A stretch of 6,689 nucleotides of DNA from Allobosea sp. (GTDB lineage: Bacteria > Pseudomonadota > Alphaproteobacteria > Rhizobiales > Beijerinckiaceae). The notes beneath the pieces were generated by a model. The model was not told the origin of the DNA and ran no database searches. It saw only the letters and a list, made by a program, of their open reading frames with translations. The DNA is taken from assembly GCA_021732895.1 (NCBI GenBank), contig JAKFWE010000150.1:1-6689 (forward strand). The letters run 5' to 3'. This document shows positions 1 through 6,038 of this stretch, one piece after another. The position numbers and the translations under genes were made by a program. Position 1 is the stretch's first letter; each line of letters opens with the position of its first letter.

Positions 1-6
1 GAACCG

Positions 7-126
7 ACGCCGTCATCCCGGGCGACCACAGGGAGACCCGGGATCCATCCCTGAGCCTCTCCATGCTGCGCTCCGGCATGGATCCCGGATCTGCGCCGCT
101 TCGCGGCTTGTCCGGGATGACGGCGT
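7..126. repeat. Intergenic palindromic repeat, GTCATCCCGG family, copy 1
   Basis: A 120-bp element is bounded by a perfect 15-nt inverted repeat: ACGCCGTCATCCCGG at 7-21 and its complement at 112-126. Inside lie an 11-bp inverted repeat (38-48 with 78-88), a CCGGA/TCCGG pair (85-89, 111-115) enclosing a GCCGC-TTC-GCGGC hairpin (95-107), and a CCCGGG pair (17-22, 37-42) that would compete with the outer stem. A second, roughly 80% identical copy lies inverted at 3605-3715. Similar palindromes are, from memory, common between genes in alphaproteobacteria. The element has no coding capacity of its own. It ends 20 bp before the der start, and its last base begins the in-frame TAA at 126-128. Whether it carries a promoter or processes a transcript from an upstream gene outside the window cannot be seen. 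Confidence 0.85.
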
Positions 127-146
127 AACAGGACAAGAAAAACCGA

Positions 147-1568
147 ATGACCGCCATCGTCGCCATCATCGGCCGCCCCAATGTCGGCAAGTCGACGCTG
201 TTCAACCGGCTCGTCGGCAAGAAACTCGCGCTCGTCGACGACCGGCCCGGCGTGACGCGCGACCGGCGCGAGGGCGACGCCGCGCTCGGCCATCTGCGCT
301 TCACCATCATCGACACGGCGGGGCTGGAGGAGGCCGAGAGGGACTCGCTCGCCGGCCGCATGCGCGCGCAGACCGAGACCGCGATCGCGCAGGCCGACGT
401 CATCCTGTTCATGATCGACGCCCGGCTCGGCATCACGCCGATGGACCAGCCCTTCGCCGATCTGGTGCGCCGCTCTGGCAAGCCGGTCATCCTTCTCGCC
501 AACAAGGCGGAAGGCAGGAAGGGGCTGGACGGCATCTTCGAATCCTACGGGCTGGGCCTCGGCGACCCCGTGCCGTTCTCGGCCGAGCACGGCGAGGGCA
601 CGTCCGATCTGCTGGAGGCGCTCGCGCCCTTCGTCGATGTCGAGCCGGAGGAGGAAGAGGCCTTCGACGAAAGCTACGGCGACAAGAAATGGGTCGATGC
701 GCCCGCCGCCGTCAACGACGAAGAGGCCGAATACAACGACCCGACCAAGCCGCTGCGCGTCACCATCATCGGCCGACCCAACGCCGGCAAATCGACGCTG
801 GTGAACCGGATGATCGGCGAGGACCGCCTGCTCGTCGGTCCCGAGGCCGGCATCACCCGCGACACGATCTCGGTCGACTGGGAGTGGCGCGGCCGGCCCG
901 TCAAGCTGTTCGACACGGCCGGCATGCGCAAGCGCGCCCGCATCGAGGAAAAGCTCGAGAAGATGTCGGTGCAGGATGCGCTGCGCGCCATCCGCTTCGC
1001 CGATGTCGTGGTCGTGCTGCTCGACGCGACGATCCCCTTCGAGAAGCAGGATCTGACGCTGGTCGATCTGACCGAGCGCGAGGGCCGCACCGTGGTGATC
1101 GGCCTCAACAAATGGGACCTCGTCGCCGACAGGAACGGCCTGCTCGCAGAACTCAAGGAGAAGGCGACGCATCTGCTCGCGCAGGTGCGCGGCGTGCCGA
1201 TCATCCCGCTTTCGGGGCTGGCCGGCGAAGGCATCGACCGGCTGATGCAGGCGGTTTTCGCGAGCTACGAGGTCTGGAACCGGCGCGTCTCGACGGCGAA
1301 GATCAACCGCTGGCTGGAGGGCGTGCTTTCGGCCCATCCGCCCCCGGCCGTCGCCGGCCGTCGCATCAAGATCCGCTACATGACGCAGGCCAAGGCCCGC
1401 CCGCCGACCTTCGCGCTGTTCGGCAACCAGCTCGACCATCTGCCGGTGTCCTACACGCGCTACCTCGTCAACAATTTGCGCGAGGCCTTCGAGCTGCCGG
1501 GCACGCCGATCCGCCTGCACACGCGCTGCGGCGAGAACCCCTATGACAAGAACAAGCGGGCTGGATGA
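147..1568 (+). CDS. der: Ribosome biogenesis GTPase Der (EngA)
   Basis: Der is an essential cytoplasmic GTPase needed for maturation of the 50S ribosomal subunit. It is unusual in having two tandem GTPase domains. In this 473-residue protein, domain 1 shows GRPNVGKS (9-16), DTAG (56-59), NKAE (119-122) and SAE (145-147). An acidic linker (about 164-197, with a run of glutamates at 167-171) leads to domain 2, with GRPNAGKS (209-216), DTAG (256-259) and NKWD (321-324). A KH-like RNA-binding domain follows (about 380-465). The length is normal for the family. Position 4 of the first G4 motif is Glu rather than Asp, which I recall as usual in alphaproteobacterial Der. The start is well fixed: an in-frame TAA lies 21 nt upstream (126-128) and there is no other ATG between. 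The ribosome-binding site is weak (AGGAC at 130-134, 12 nt before the ATG). The stop codon overlaps the next gene's start (ATGA), so the two are probably co-transcribed and translationally coupled. Confidence 0.98.
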   Translation: MTAIVAIIGRPNVGKSTLFNRLVGKKLALVDDRPGVTRDRREGDAALGHLRFTIIDTAGLEEAERDSLAGRMRAQTETAIAQADVILFMIDARLGITPMDQPFADLVRRSGKPVILLANKAEGRKGLDGIFESYGLGLGDPVPFSAEHGEGTSDLLEALAPFVDVEPEEEEAFDESYGDKKWVDAPAAVNDEEAEYNDPTKPLRVTIIGRPNAGKSTLVNRMIGEDRLLVGPEAGITRDTISVDWEWRGRPVKLFDTAGMRKRARIEEKLEKMSVQDALRAIRFADVVVVLLDATIPFEKQDLTLVDLTEREGRTVVIGLNKWDLVADRNGLLAELKEKATHLLAQVRGVPIIPLSGLAGEGIDRLMQAVFASYEVWNRRVSTAKINRWLEGVLSAHPPPAVAGRRIKIRYMTQAKARPPTFALFGNQLDHLPVSYTRYLVNNLREAFELPGTPIRLHTRCGENPYDKNKRAG

Positions 1569-2662
1569 AGATCGCGATCGTCGGAGCCGGGATCGCCGGC
1601 CTGTCCACTGCATGGGCGCTGAACAAGGCGGGCCACGACGTCGCGCTGTTCGAGCAGGCGGCCGCGATCCCCAACCCCCATGCGGCCTCGGGCGACCAGC
1701 ATCGCATCATCCGGCGCGCCTATGCGGGCGCCGACGGCTACGCCCGCACCATCACGGAAGCCTTCGCCGCCTGGGACGAGCTTTGGGCCGATCTCGGCGC
1801 GGTGCATTACAAGGCCTGCGGCGTGATGGGCATCTCGCAGGTCGCCGGCGACGAGGGCGAGGACTACCGCGACGGGCTCGACCGGATGGGCTCGCCCTAT
1901 GAGCTGTTCGAGCCGGCTGACGCGGTGCGGCGCTACCCGTTTCTGGACCCGGCGACGTTCCGCTACGCCTATCTGAGCGGCGAGGGCGGGGCGCTGTTCC
2001 CGGCCCGGATCGCCGCCGGCATGGTGGCGCTGCTGCGCGAGCGCGGCGTGGCGATCCGCGAGGGCGCGGCCGTGACCGCGGTCGATCCCGATAGCGGGCA
2101 GCTCGGCGTCGGCGGCGGCGAGCGGCTTGCGTTCGACCGGATCGTCGTCACCGGCGGGGCCTGGACGCTGCGGCTGCTGCCGGAACTCTCCGACGCGCTC
2201 ACGACCTATCGCACGGCGGTCGCCTATCTCGATCCGCCAGACGATCTCAAGGCGGCCTGGCGCGCAGCGCCCTGCATCGTCGATGTCGGCGGCTCGGTCG
2301 ACGGCTATGTCCTGCCGGCGGTGGACGGGACCGATCTGAAGGTCGGCGCAGGCGTCCACAAGGTCCCGATGGCGCCCGATCTCGACCGCGAGCCGCGCCC
2401 CGGGGAGGGCGAGATCATCCGCGACTATTTCGCGCCGCCCTTCGCGCGGATCGCCGAATACGGCGTCAAGCGCGTGGCGAGCTGCGCCTACGCCTTCACG
2501 GCGGACCGGAAGTTCCTGTCGCGGCGGGTCGGCAAGGTGCTGGCCGTCTCGGCCTGTTCAGGCCACGGCTACAAATTCGGCGCGGCGGTCGGACGGCGGG
2601 TCGCGGCTGCCGTCGAGAGCGGCGACGACGCCGGGTTGCTGGCTTGGCTGCGGGCGGAGTGA
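1565..2662 (+). CDS. FAD-dependent oxidoreductase, DAO family, sarcosine-oxidase-like
   Basis: This 365-residue flavoprotein is predicted to oxidise a secondary amine or N-methyl amino acid with O2 or another acceptor; the substrate is unknown. The N-terminus is a Rossmann dinucleotide fold with GAGIAG (7-12) and an acidic residue at the end of beta-2 (E30). GDQHRIIRRAY (43-53) resembles the GDTRIIRHAY flavin/substrate segment of monomeric sarcosine oxidase. Near the C-terminus, SCAYAFTAD (306-314) followed by SGHGYKF (332-338) matches the region that in sarcosine oxidase holds the cysteine bonded to FAD. Cys307 is the candidate here. By recalled alignment, R47, Y248, K259 and K337 correspond to active-site R49, Y254, K265 and K348, whereas the H269 position appears to be Gly263. 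No signal peptide or membrane segment is seen, so the enzyme is probably cytoplasmic. It starts inside the der stop (4-bp overlap) and ends before a convergent gene. N-methyltryptophan, pipecolate or other DAO-family substrates remain possible. Confidence 0.88.
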   Translation: MKIAIVGAGIAGLSTAWALNKAGHDVALFEQAAAIPNPHAASGDQHRIIRRAYAGADGYARTITEAFAAWDELWADLGAVHYKACGVMGISQVAGDEGEDYRDGLDRMGSPYELFEPADAVRRYPFLDPATFRYAYLSGEGGALFPARIAAGMVALLRERGVAIREGAAVTAVDPDSGQLGVGGGERLAFDRIVVTGGAWTLRLLPELSDALTTYRTAVAYLDPPDDLKAAWRAAPCIVDVGGSVDGYVLPAVDGTDLKVGAGVHKVPMAPDLDREPRPGEGEIIRDYFAPPFARIAEYGVKRVASCAYAFTADRKFLSRRVGKVLAVSACSGHGYKFGAAVGRRVAAAVESGDDAGLLAWLRAE

Positions 2663-2676
2663 CGGTCACGACCGTC
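2661..2676. other. Small hairpin over the oxidoreductase stop codon
   Basis: GACGGT (2661-2666) and ACCGTC (2671-2676) form a 6-bp GC-rich stem with a CACG loop, or 7 bp with a 2-nt loop. It begins within the TGA stop at 2660-2662 and is followed by only three T residues, so it is at best a weak intrinsic terminator for the der transcript. Its right arm is also the outer edge of the larger hairpin repeat at 2672-2749, so the two structures exclude each other in RNA. Confidence 0.35.
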
Positions 2677-2749
2677 TTTGCGAGCGAAGCGAAGCAATCC
2701 AGTCTCACGCCCCGATTTTTGGATTGCTTCGCTCCGCTCGCAAAGACGG
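2672..2749. repeat. Long hairpin repeat between convergent genes
   Basis: Two 29-nt arms (2672-2700 and 2721-2749) are inverted copies of each other with one mismatch, around a 20-nt loop (2701-2720) ending in TTTTT. In RNA read rightward the mismatch would leave an A-C pair; read leftward it would give a G-U pair. The arm contains GCGAGCGAAGCGAAGCAATC, a sequence I recall as a frequent intergenic repeat in Bradyrhizobium- and Bosea-type genomes. It lies 9 bp after the oxidoreductase stop and 13 bp before the SDR stop on the opposite strand. That position suits a bidirectional transcription barrier or RNA 3'-end stabiliser. Neither outer edge is followed by a T-tract, so it is not a canonical intrinsic terminator. 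It encodes no protein and could be a small non-autonomous mobile repeat. Confidence 0.8.
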
Positions 2750-2762
2750 GAAGCGATCCGGC

Positions 2763-3503
2763 CTAAGCCGGCATCTGCGGGCTCAGCACCTTGCCCTGCG
2801 GAAAATCGAAGATCTTGCCGCTTTCCACCCAGTCCGGCGAGGCCAACCTGACCAGATGCGGCGCAAGGTCCTCCGGCGTCTTCAGCACGGCCGGGTCCTC
2901 GCCGGGCATCGCCTGCGCCCGCATCTTCGTGCGCAGCGGCCCGGGATTGACCAGCATCACCTTCAGCGGCGTGGTCGCGGTCTCGGCGGCGTAGGTGCGC
3001 GCCAGCGCCTCGACGGCGGCCTTCGAGATCGAATAGGGGCCCCAATAGGCGAGGCATTTATGCGCCGCGCCCGACGACATCAGGATCACACGCGCGGCGT
3101 CCGAGGCCAGCAACGCCGGCTCGACCGATTTCAGAAGCCGCCAGTTGGCCGTGACGTTCGTCTCGAAGACCTCGGCCCATTCCTTCGCCGAGGCGTGGGT
3201 CAGCGGCGTCAGCGGGCCGAGGATGCCGGCGTTGGCCAGCAGGATGTCGAGCCTGCCCCAGCGCTCCAGCAGGGCCGGGCCGAGCTTCTCGATCGCCGGG
3301 GCGTCGCCCAGATCGACCGGCACGAGCGTCGCTGCCCCGCCCAGCGTCCTGATCTCGTCGTCGAGTTCCTCCAGCGCGCCGGTGGTGCGGGCGAGCGCCA
3401 CGACATGGGCGCCGGCCTGCGCGAAGGCGAGCGCGGCGGCTCGGCCGATCCCGCGCGACGCGCCGGTGACGAGCGCGACGCGCCCTGCGAGCGGGAGGGT
3501 CAT
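2763..3503 (-). CDS. SDR family NAD(P)-dependent oxidoreductase
   Basis: This 246-residue classical short-chain dehydrogenase/reductase is predicted to oxidise or reduce an alcohol/carbonyl group with NAD(P)(H); the substrate is unknown. The cofactor motif TGASRGIG is at 13-20, an Arg (R39) after beta-2 hints at NADPH preference, VDL with D64 follows, and NAG is at 91-93. The catalytic set is N116, S144, Y157 and K161 (YSISK), with NPG at 186-188. All key residues are present and the length is typical. The overall style resembles E. coli YciK, but this is not enough for a name. It lies downstream of purF on the same strand, separated by 232 bp containing a structured repeat, so it may be read through from purF or have its own promoter. 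An AAGG about 9 nt before the ATG is a possible ribosome-binding site. Its TAG stop sits in the loop of a short CCGGC/GCCGG hairpin (2758-2771), and it converges with the oxidoreductase gene. Confidence 0.93.
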   Translation of the reverse strand: MTLPLAGRVALVTGASRGIGRAAALAFAQAGAHVVALARTTGALEELDDEIRTLGGAATLVPVDLGDAPAIEKLGPALLERWGRLDILLANAGILGPLTPLTHASAKEWAEVFETNVTANWRLLKSVEPALLASDAARVILMSSGAAHKCLAYWGPYSISKAAVEALARTYAAETATTPLKVMLVNPGPLRTKMRAQAMPGEDPAVLKTPEDLAPHLVRLASPDWVESGKIFDFPQGKVLSPQMPA

Positions 3504-3520
3504 GCGGAAGACCTTGTCCT

Positions 3521-3555
3521 GCGGAAGGCCAAAATCATGCGGAACGCCAAATCAT
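3521..3555. repeat. Imperfect tandem duplication upstream of the SDR gene
   Basis: GCGGAAGGCCAAAATCAT (3521-3538) is followed directly by GCGGAACGCCAAATCAT (3539-3555). They are two adjacent copies differing by one substitution and one missing A. A third partial match, GCGGAAGACC, starts at 3504, right against the SDR start codon. The pair lies in the 5' leader region of the SDR gene. It may be a slippage duplication or a pair of protein-binding sites. I see no clear -35/-10 promoter with it. On the minus strand the SDR reading frame continues upstream through both copies to a TGA stop, without another ATG. Confidence 0.55.
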
Positions 3556-3604
3556 GTGTAAGGCTTGGTCATGGCGAGAGATATCCCGATGAAATCACGC
3601 AGGC

Positions 3605-3715
3605 GTCATCCCGGACAAGCGGCGAAGCCGCGCCGATCCGGGATCCGTTCCGGCGCCTGTCCGGATGGCGTTCAGGCATGGATCCCGGGTCTTCGCTTCG
3701 CTCGCCCGGGATGAC
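3605..3715. repeat. Intergenic palindromic repeat, GTCATCCCGG family, copy 2
   Basis: This 111-bp element has perfect 10-nt terminal inverted repeats, GTCATCCCGG (3605-3614) and its complement (3706-3715). Its reverse complement aligns with copy 1 (12-121) over the full length with one single-base gap and roughly 80% identity; the ends are nearly identical and the middle diverged. It keeps the central GGATCCCGG pairing and the TTC-loop hairpin, here GCCGC/GCGGC in swapped arms. It lies 20 bp downstream of the purF stop, in the 232-bp purF-SDR gap, where a folded transcript could end, slow or protect the purF mRNA. The rest of that gap holds the tandem duplication at 3521-3555 and otherwise nothing I recognise. 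Confidence 0.85.
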
Positions 3716-3735
3716 ACGGAGGGTGGAACGGCCGC

Positions 3736-5235
3736 TCAACCGGCTTCCGCCAGCAGCGACAATTGCTGCTTGGCGCTCTCGCCGATCACGTCGGTCAGCG
3801 AGGTCGGATAATCGCCGGTGAAGCAATGATCGGTGAACTGGGGGCGGGCGTTGTCGCGGCCGGCATGGCCCATGGCGCGGTAGAGCCCGTCGACCGAGAG
3901 GAAGGCCAGCGAATCGGCGCCGACGAACTGGCGCATTTCCTCGAGCGAATGCGTCGCGGCGAGCAGTTTCTCGCGATCCGGCGTGTCGATGCCGTAATAG
4001 TCGGGATGCGTGATCGGCGGCGAGGAGATGCGGAAATGCACCTCGCGCGCGCCGGCCTCGCGCATCATCTTGACGATCTTCAGCGAGGTCGTGCCGCGCA
4101 CGATCGAATCGTCGACCAGCACGATGCTCTTGCCCTCGACCACCGAGCGGTTGGCCGAATGCTTGAGGCGCACGCCGAGCTCGCGGACTTTCTGCGTCGG
4201 CTCAATGAAGGTGCGCCCGACATAGTGGTTGCGAATGATGCCGAGCTCGAAGGGGATGCCGCTCGCCTGCGCGTAGCCGAGCGCGGCGGGCACGCCCGAA
4301 TCGGGCACCGGCACGATCACGTCGGCGCCGGCAGGCGATTCCTGCGCCAGCACCGCGCCCATGCGCTTGCGGCGTTCGTAGATGCTTTCGCCCTTCACGA
4401 TCGAATCGGGCCGTGCGAAGTAGATGTATTCGAAGATGCAGGGCCGCTCCGCCATGGGCGGGAACGGCTTGTGGCTCTCGATCCCGTCCTCCGAGATGAC
4501 CACGACCTCGCCATTCTCGATCTCGCGGACGAATTTCGCGCCGATGATGTCGAGCGCGCAGGTCTCCGAGGTCAGGATCGGCGCACCGTCGAGTTCGCCC
4601 AGCACGAGCGGGCGGATGCCGAGCGGATCGCGCGCGCCGATCAGCTTCTTGTTGGTCATGCAGACGAATGCGTAAGCGCCTTCGACCTGGCGGATGCCCT
4701 CGACGAAGCGCTCGATGAAACGCGAGCGGCGGCTGCGCGCGACGAGATGGAGGAGCACTTCGGTGTCGGAGGTCGACTGGTAGATCGCGCCGTCACGCAC
4801 GAGGTTGCGACGCAGCGTCAGCCCGTTGGTCAGGTTGCCGTTATGGGCGAGCGCGAAGCCGCCGCCGTGCAGTTCGGCGAAAAGCGGCTGGACGTTGCGC
4901 AGGATCGTCTCGCCGGTGGTCGAGTAGCGGACATGGCCGATCGCCTGCGCGCCCTGCAGCTTCTCGATCACGGCGGCCTCCGAGAAGGCGTCGCCGACCA
5001 GCCCGAGCCGGCGCTCCGAATGGAAGCGCGAGCCGTCGAAGGAGACGATCCCGGCCGCTTCCTGCCCGCGATGCTGCAAAGCGTGCAGTCCCAGCGCCGT
5101 CAGCGCCGTGGCGTCGGCATGGCCGAAAATGCCGAACACGCCGCATTCCTCCCGCAGCCGGTCCGCGTTCGGATCGAAGGGCGCCTCATCGACCGGCTGC
5201 TGCGTCACGGAAAGCTCCATCGTGCAGGGCTTCAT
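3736..5235 (-). CDS. purF: Amidophosphoribosyltransferase (glutamine PRPP amidotransferase)
   Basis: PurF catalyses the committed step of purine synthesis: PRPP plus glutamine gives 5-phosphoribosylamine, glutamate and pyrophosphate. This 499-residue protein has a 30-residue leader that is probably cleaved before Cys31 (EE-CGVFGI), which becomes the N-terminal nucleophile of the glutaminase domain (about 31-260). That domain also shows HVRYSTTG (101-108) and HNGNLTN (131-137). The phosphoribosyltransferase domain carries the PRPP-binding loop VLVDDSIVRGTTS (372-384). It belongs to the propeptide-bearing, Bacillus-type class, but the four iron-sulfur cysteines of the B. subtilis enzyme are not all present. 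By recalled alignment the positions read C266, D412, T468 and C471, so no cluster is expected. The start is uncertain: Met1 and Met6 (ATG at 5218-5220) both lack a clear Shine-Dalgarno, and either leaves the catalytic Cys intact. It follows cvpA after 29 bp, a classic cvpA-purF operon. Confidence 0.98.
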   Translation of the reverse strand: MKPCTMELSVTQQPVDEAPFDPNADRLREECGVFGIFGHADATALTALGLHALQHRGQEAAGIVSFDGSRFHSERRLGLVGDAFSEAAVIEKLQGAQAIGHVRYSTTGETILRNVQPLFAELHGGGFALAHNGNLTNGLTLRRNLVRDGAIYQSTSDTEVLLHLVARSRRSRFIERFVEGIRQVEGAYAFVCMTNKKLIGARDPLGIRPLVLGELDGAPILTSETCALDIIGAKFVREIENGEVVVISEDGIESHKPFPPMAERPCIFEYIYFARPDSIVKGESIYERRKRMGAVLAQESPAGADVIVPVPDSGVPAALGYAQASGIPFELGIIRNHYVGRTFIEPTQKVRELGVRLKHSANRSVVEGKSIVLVDDSIVRGTTSLKIVKMMREAGAREVHFRISSPPITHPDYYGIDTPDREKLLAATHSLEEMRQFVGADSLAFLSVDGLYRAMGHAGRDNARPQFTDHCFTGDYPTSLTDVIGESAKQQLSLLAEAG

Positions 5236-5264
5236 ATGGGATTCGAAACAGCGCTACGCCAGGT

Positions 5265-5948
5265 TTACGGTCGGTTCGGGGCAGGGGTGGCAGGCCGGCT
5301 CGCCTCGATGGCGCGTTGCAGGGCCTGCTGGTCGGTCGGCGTCGGCGCCTGCGAGCGGCGCTGCGGCGCAGGCGCCGGGGCGCCGGGCTGACGCGGCTCC
5401 TCCGCCGGCGCGTCCACGGGGTCGTCGCCGGATTTGCGGTTGAGCAGGTTCTTGATGAAGTCCGAGTTGATGTCCTGCGGCAGCACCGCCAGCAGCGACA
5501 GGCCGGTCTCCTTCAGGATCGGCTTGGTCTTCGCGTCCCGCACCCAGACGGGTTCCTTGTTCTCGGTGACCAGCGCGCTGAAGAACAGGAATCCGATCAC
5601 CGCCAGAAGCAGGCCCCGGCCCGCGCCGAAGACGAAGCCGAGCGTGCGGTCGAGCGCGCCGATGCGCGAATCGAGCACGAAATCGGAGATGCGCGCGGTC
5701 ACCAGCGAGACCACGATCAGCGTCACCAGGAACAGGCCGGCGATCACCGCGACGAGCGCGATGGTCTGGTTGGGGATGTGCTGCTGGGCGAACGGCATCA
5801 ACTGCGGATGGAACGCCCAGGCCACGGCGGCCGCCGCGACCCAGGAGGCGATGGCCAGAACCTCTCGGGTCAGGCCGCGCACGGCGGCGAGCAGGGCCGA
5901 GATCAGGACCACGCCGATGACGATGAGATCGAGAATGGTGACGGGCAT
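5265..5948 (-). CDS. cvpA: CvpA family inner-membrane protein
   Basis: CvpA is a small inner-membrane protein first named for a role in colicin V production in E. coli; its molecular function is still unclear. This 227-residue copy has four hydrophobic segments, at about 4-23, 29-47, 62-84 and 103-127. The family signatures are present: an N-terminal LDLIVIGVV, RGLTREVLAIASW (24-36) with the conserved RG..RE, and LDRTLGFVFGAGRG (99-112) before the last membrane segment. After residue 128 the chain becomes soluble, and from about 175 it is a proline- and alanine-rich, probably disordered tail, longer than the core family needs. The start ATG at 5946-5948 follows GGAAGAG by about 12 nt, a loose ribosome-binding site. 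The gene lies 29 bp upstream of purF on the same strand and is probably co-transcribed with it. A promoter candidate lies in the 132-bp gap separating it from radA. Confidence 0.94.
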   Translation of the reverse strand: MPVTILDLIVIGVVLISALLAAVRGLTREVLAIASWVAAAAVAWAFHPQLMPFAQQHIPNQTIALVAVIAGLFLVTLIVVSLVTARISDFVLDSRIGALDRTLGFVFGAGRGLLLAVIGFLFFSALVTENKEPVWVRDAKTKPILKETGLSLLAVLPQDINSDFIKNLLNRKSGDDPVDAPAEEPRQPGAPAPAPQRRSQAPTPTDQQALQRAIEASRPATPAPNRP

Positions 5949-5993
5949 GGCAAAAGGCCGCTCTTCCAGGGTCTCGGTCCGCCTGTAGACGCG

Positions 5994-6014
5994 CTTGCAG
6001 ATCAGGCCTGCAAG
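5994..6014 (-). other. Leader hairpin upstream of cvpA
   Basis: CTTGCAG (5994-6000) and CTGCAAG (6008-6014) form a perfect 7-bp stem with a 7-nt loop. It lies between the promoter candidate and the cvpA start, about 45 bp before the ATG. No T-tract follows in the direction of transcription, so it is not a simple terminator. It could be an operator for a dimeric repressor or an RNA structure in the cvpA-purF leader. Chance occurrence is possible for an inverted repeat this size. Confidence 0.35.
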
Positions 6015-6038
6015 AATGGGGCTCGCCGTTTCGTTTTT

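Noticed and set aside
1..126. Attachment site or insertion-sequence end at the left edge
   Set aside because: The terminal inverted repeats belong to a compact palindromic repeat with a second copy in the window. No transposase, integrase or tRNA accompanies them.
1541..2359. A 272-codon minus-strand open frame opposite the oxidoreductase
   Set aside because: It is antisense to the DAO-family gene, starts inside that gene and reads through into der, with no recognisable motif.
2724..3821. A 365-codon plus-strand open frame opposite the SDR gene
   Set aside because: It is antisense to a complete SDR with all catalytic residues and runs through two repeat elements. It is a shadow of the codon bias.
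3569..3826. An 85-codon minus-strand open frame containing VIPGERSEDPGS
   Set aside because: That peptide is simply the translation of the GTCATCCCGG palindrome, and the rest is out-of-frame purF 3' end. Such short frames are frequent annotation artefacts.
3763..5391. A 542-codon plus-strand open frame opposite purF
   Set aside because: It lies antisense to an unmistakable purF, its translation is rich in Arg, Ala, His and Asp without domain motifs, and long antisense frames are expected at this GC content.
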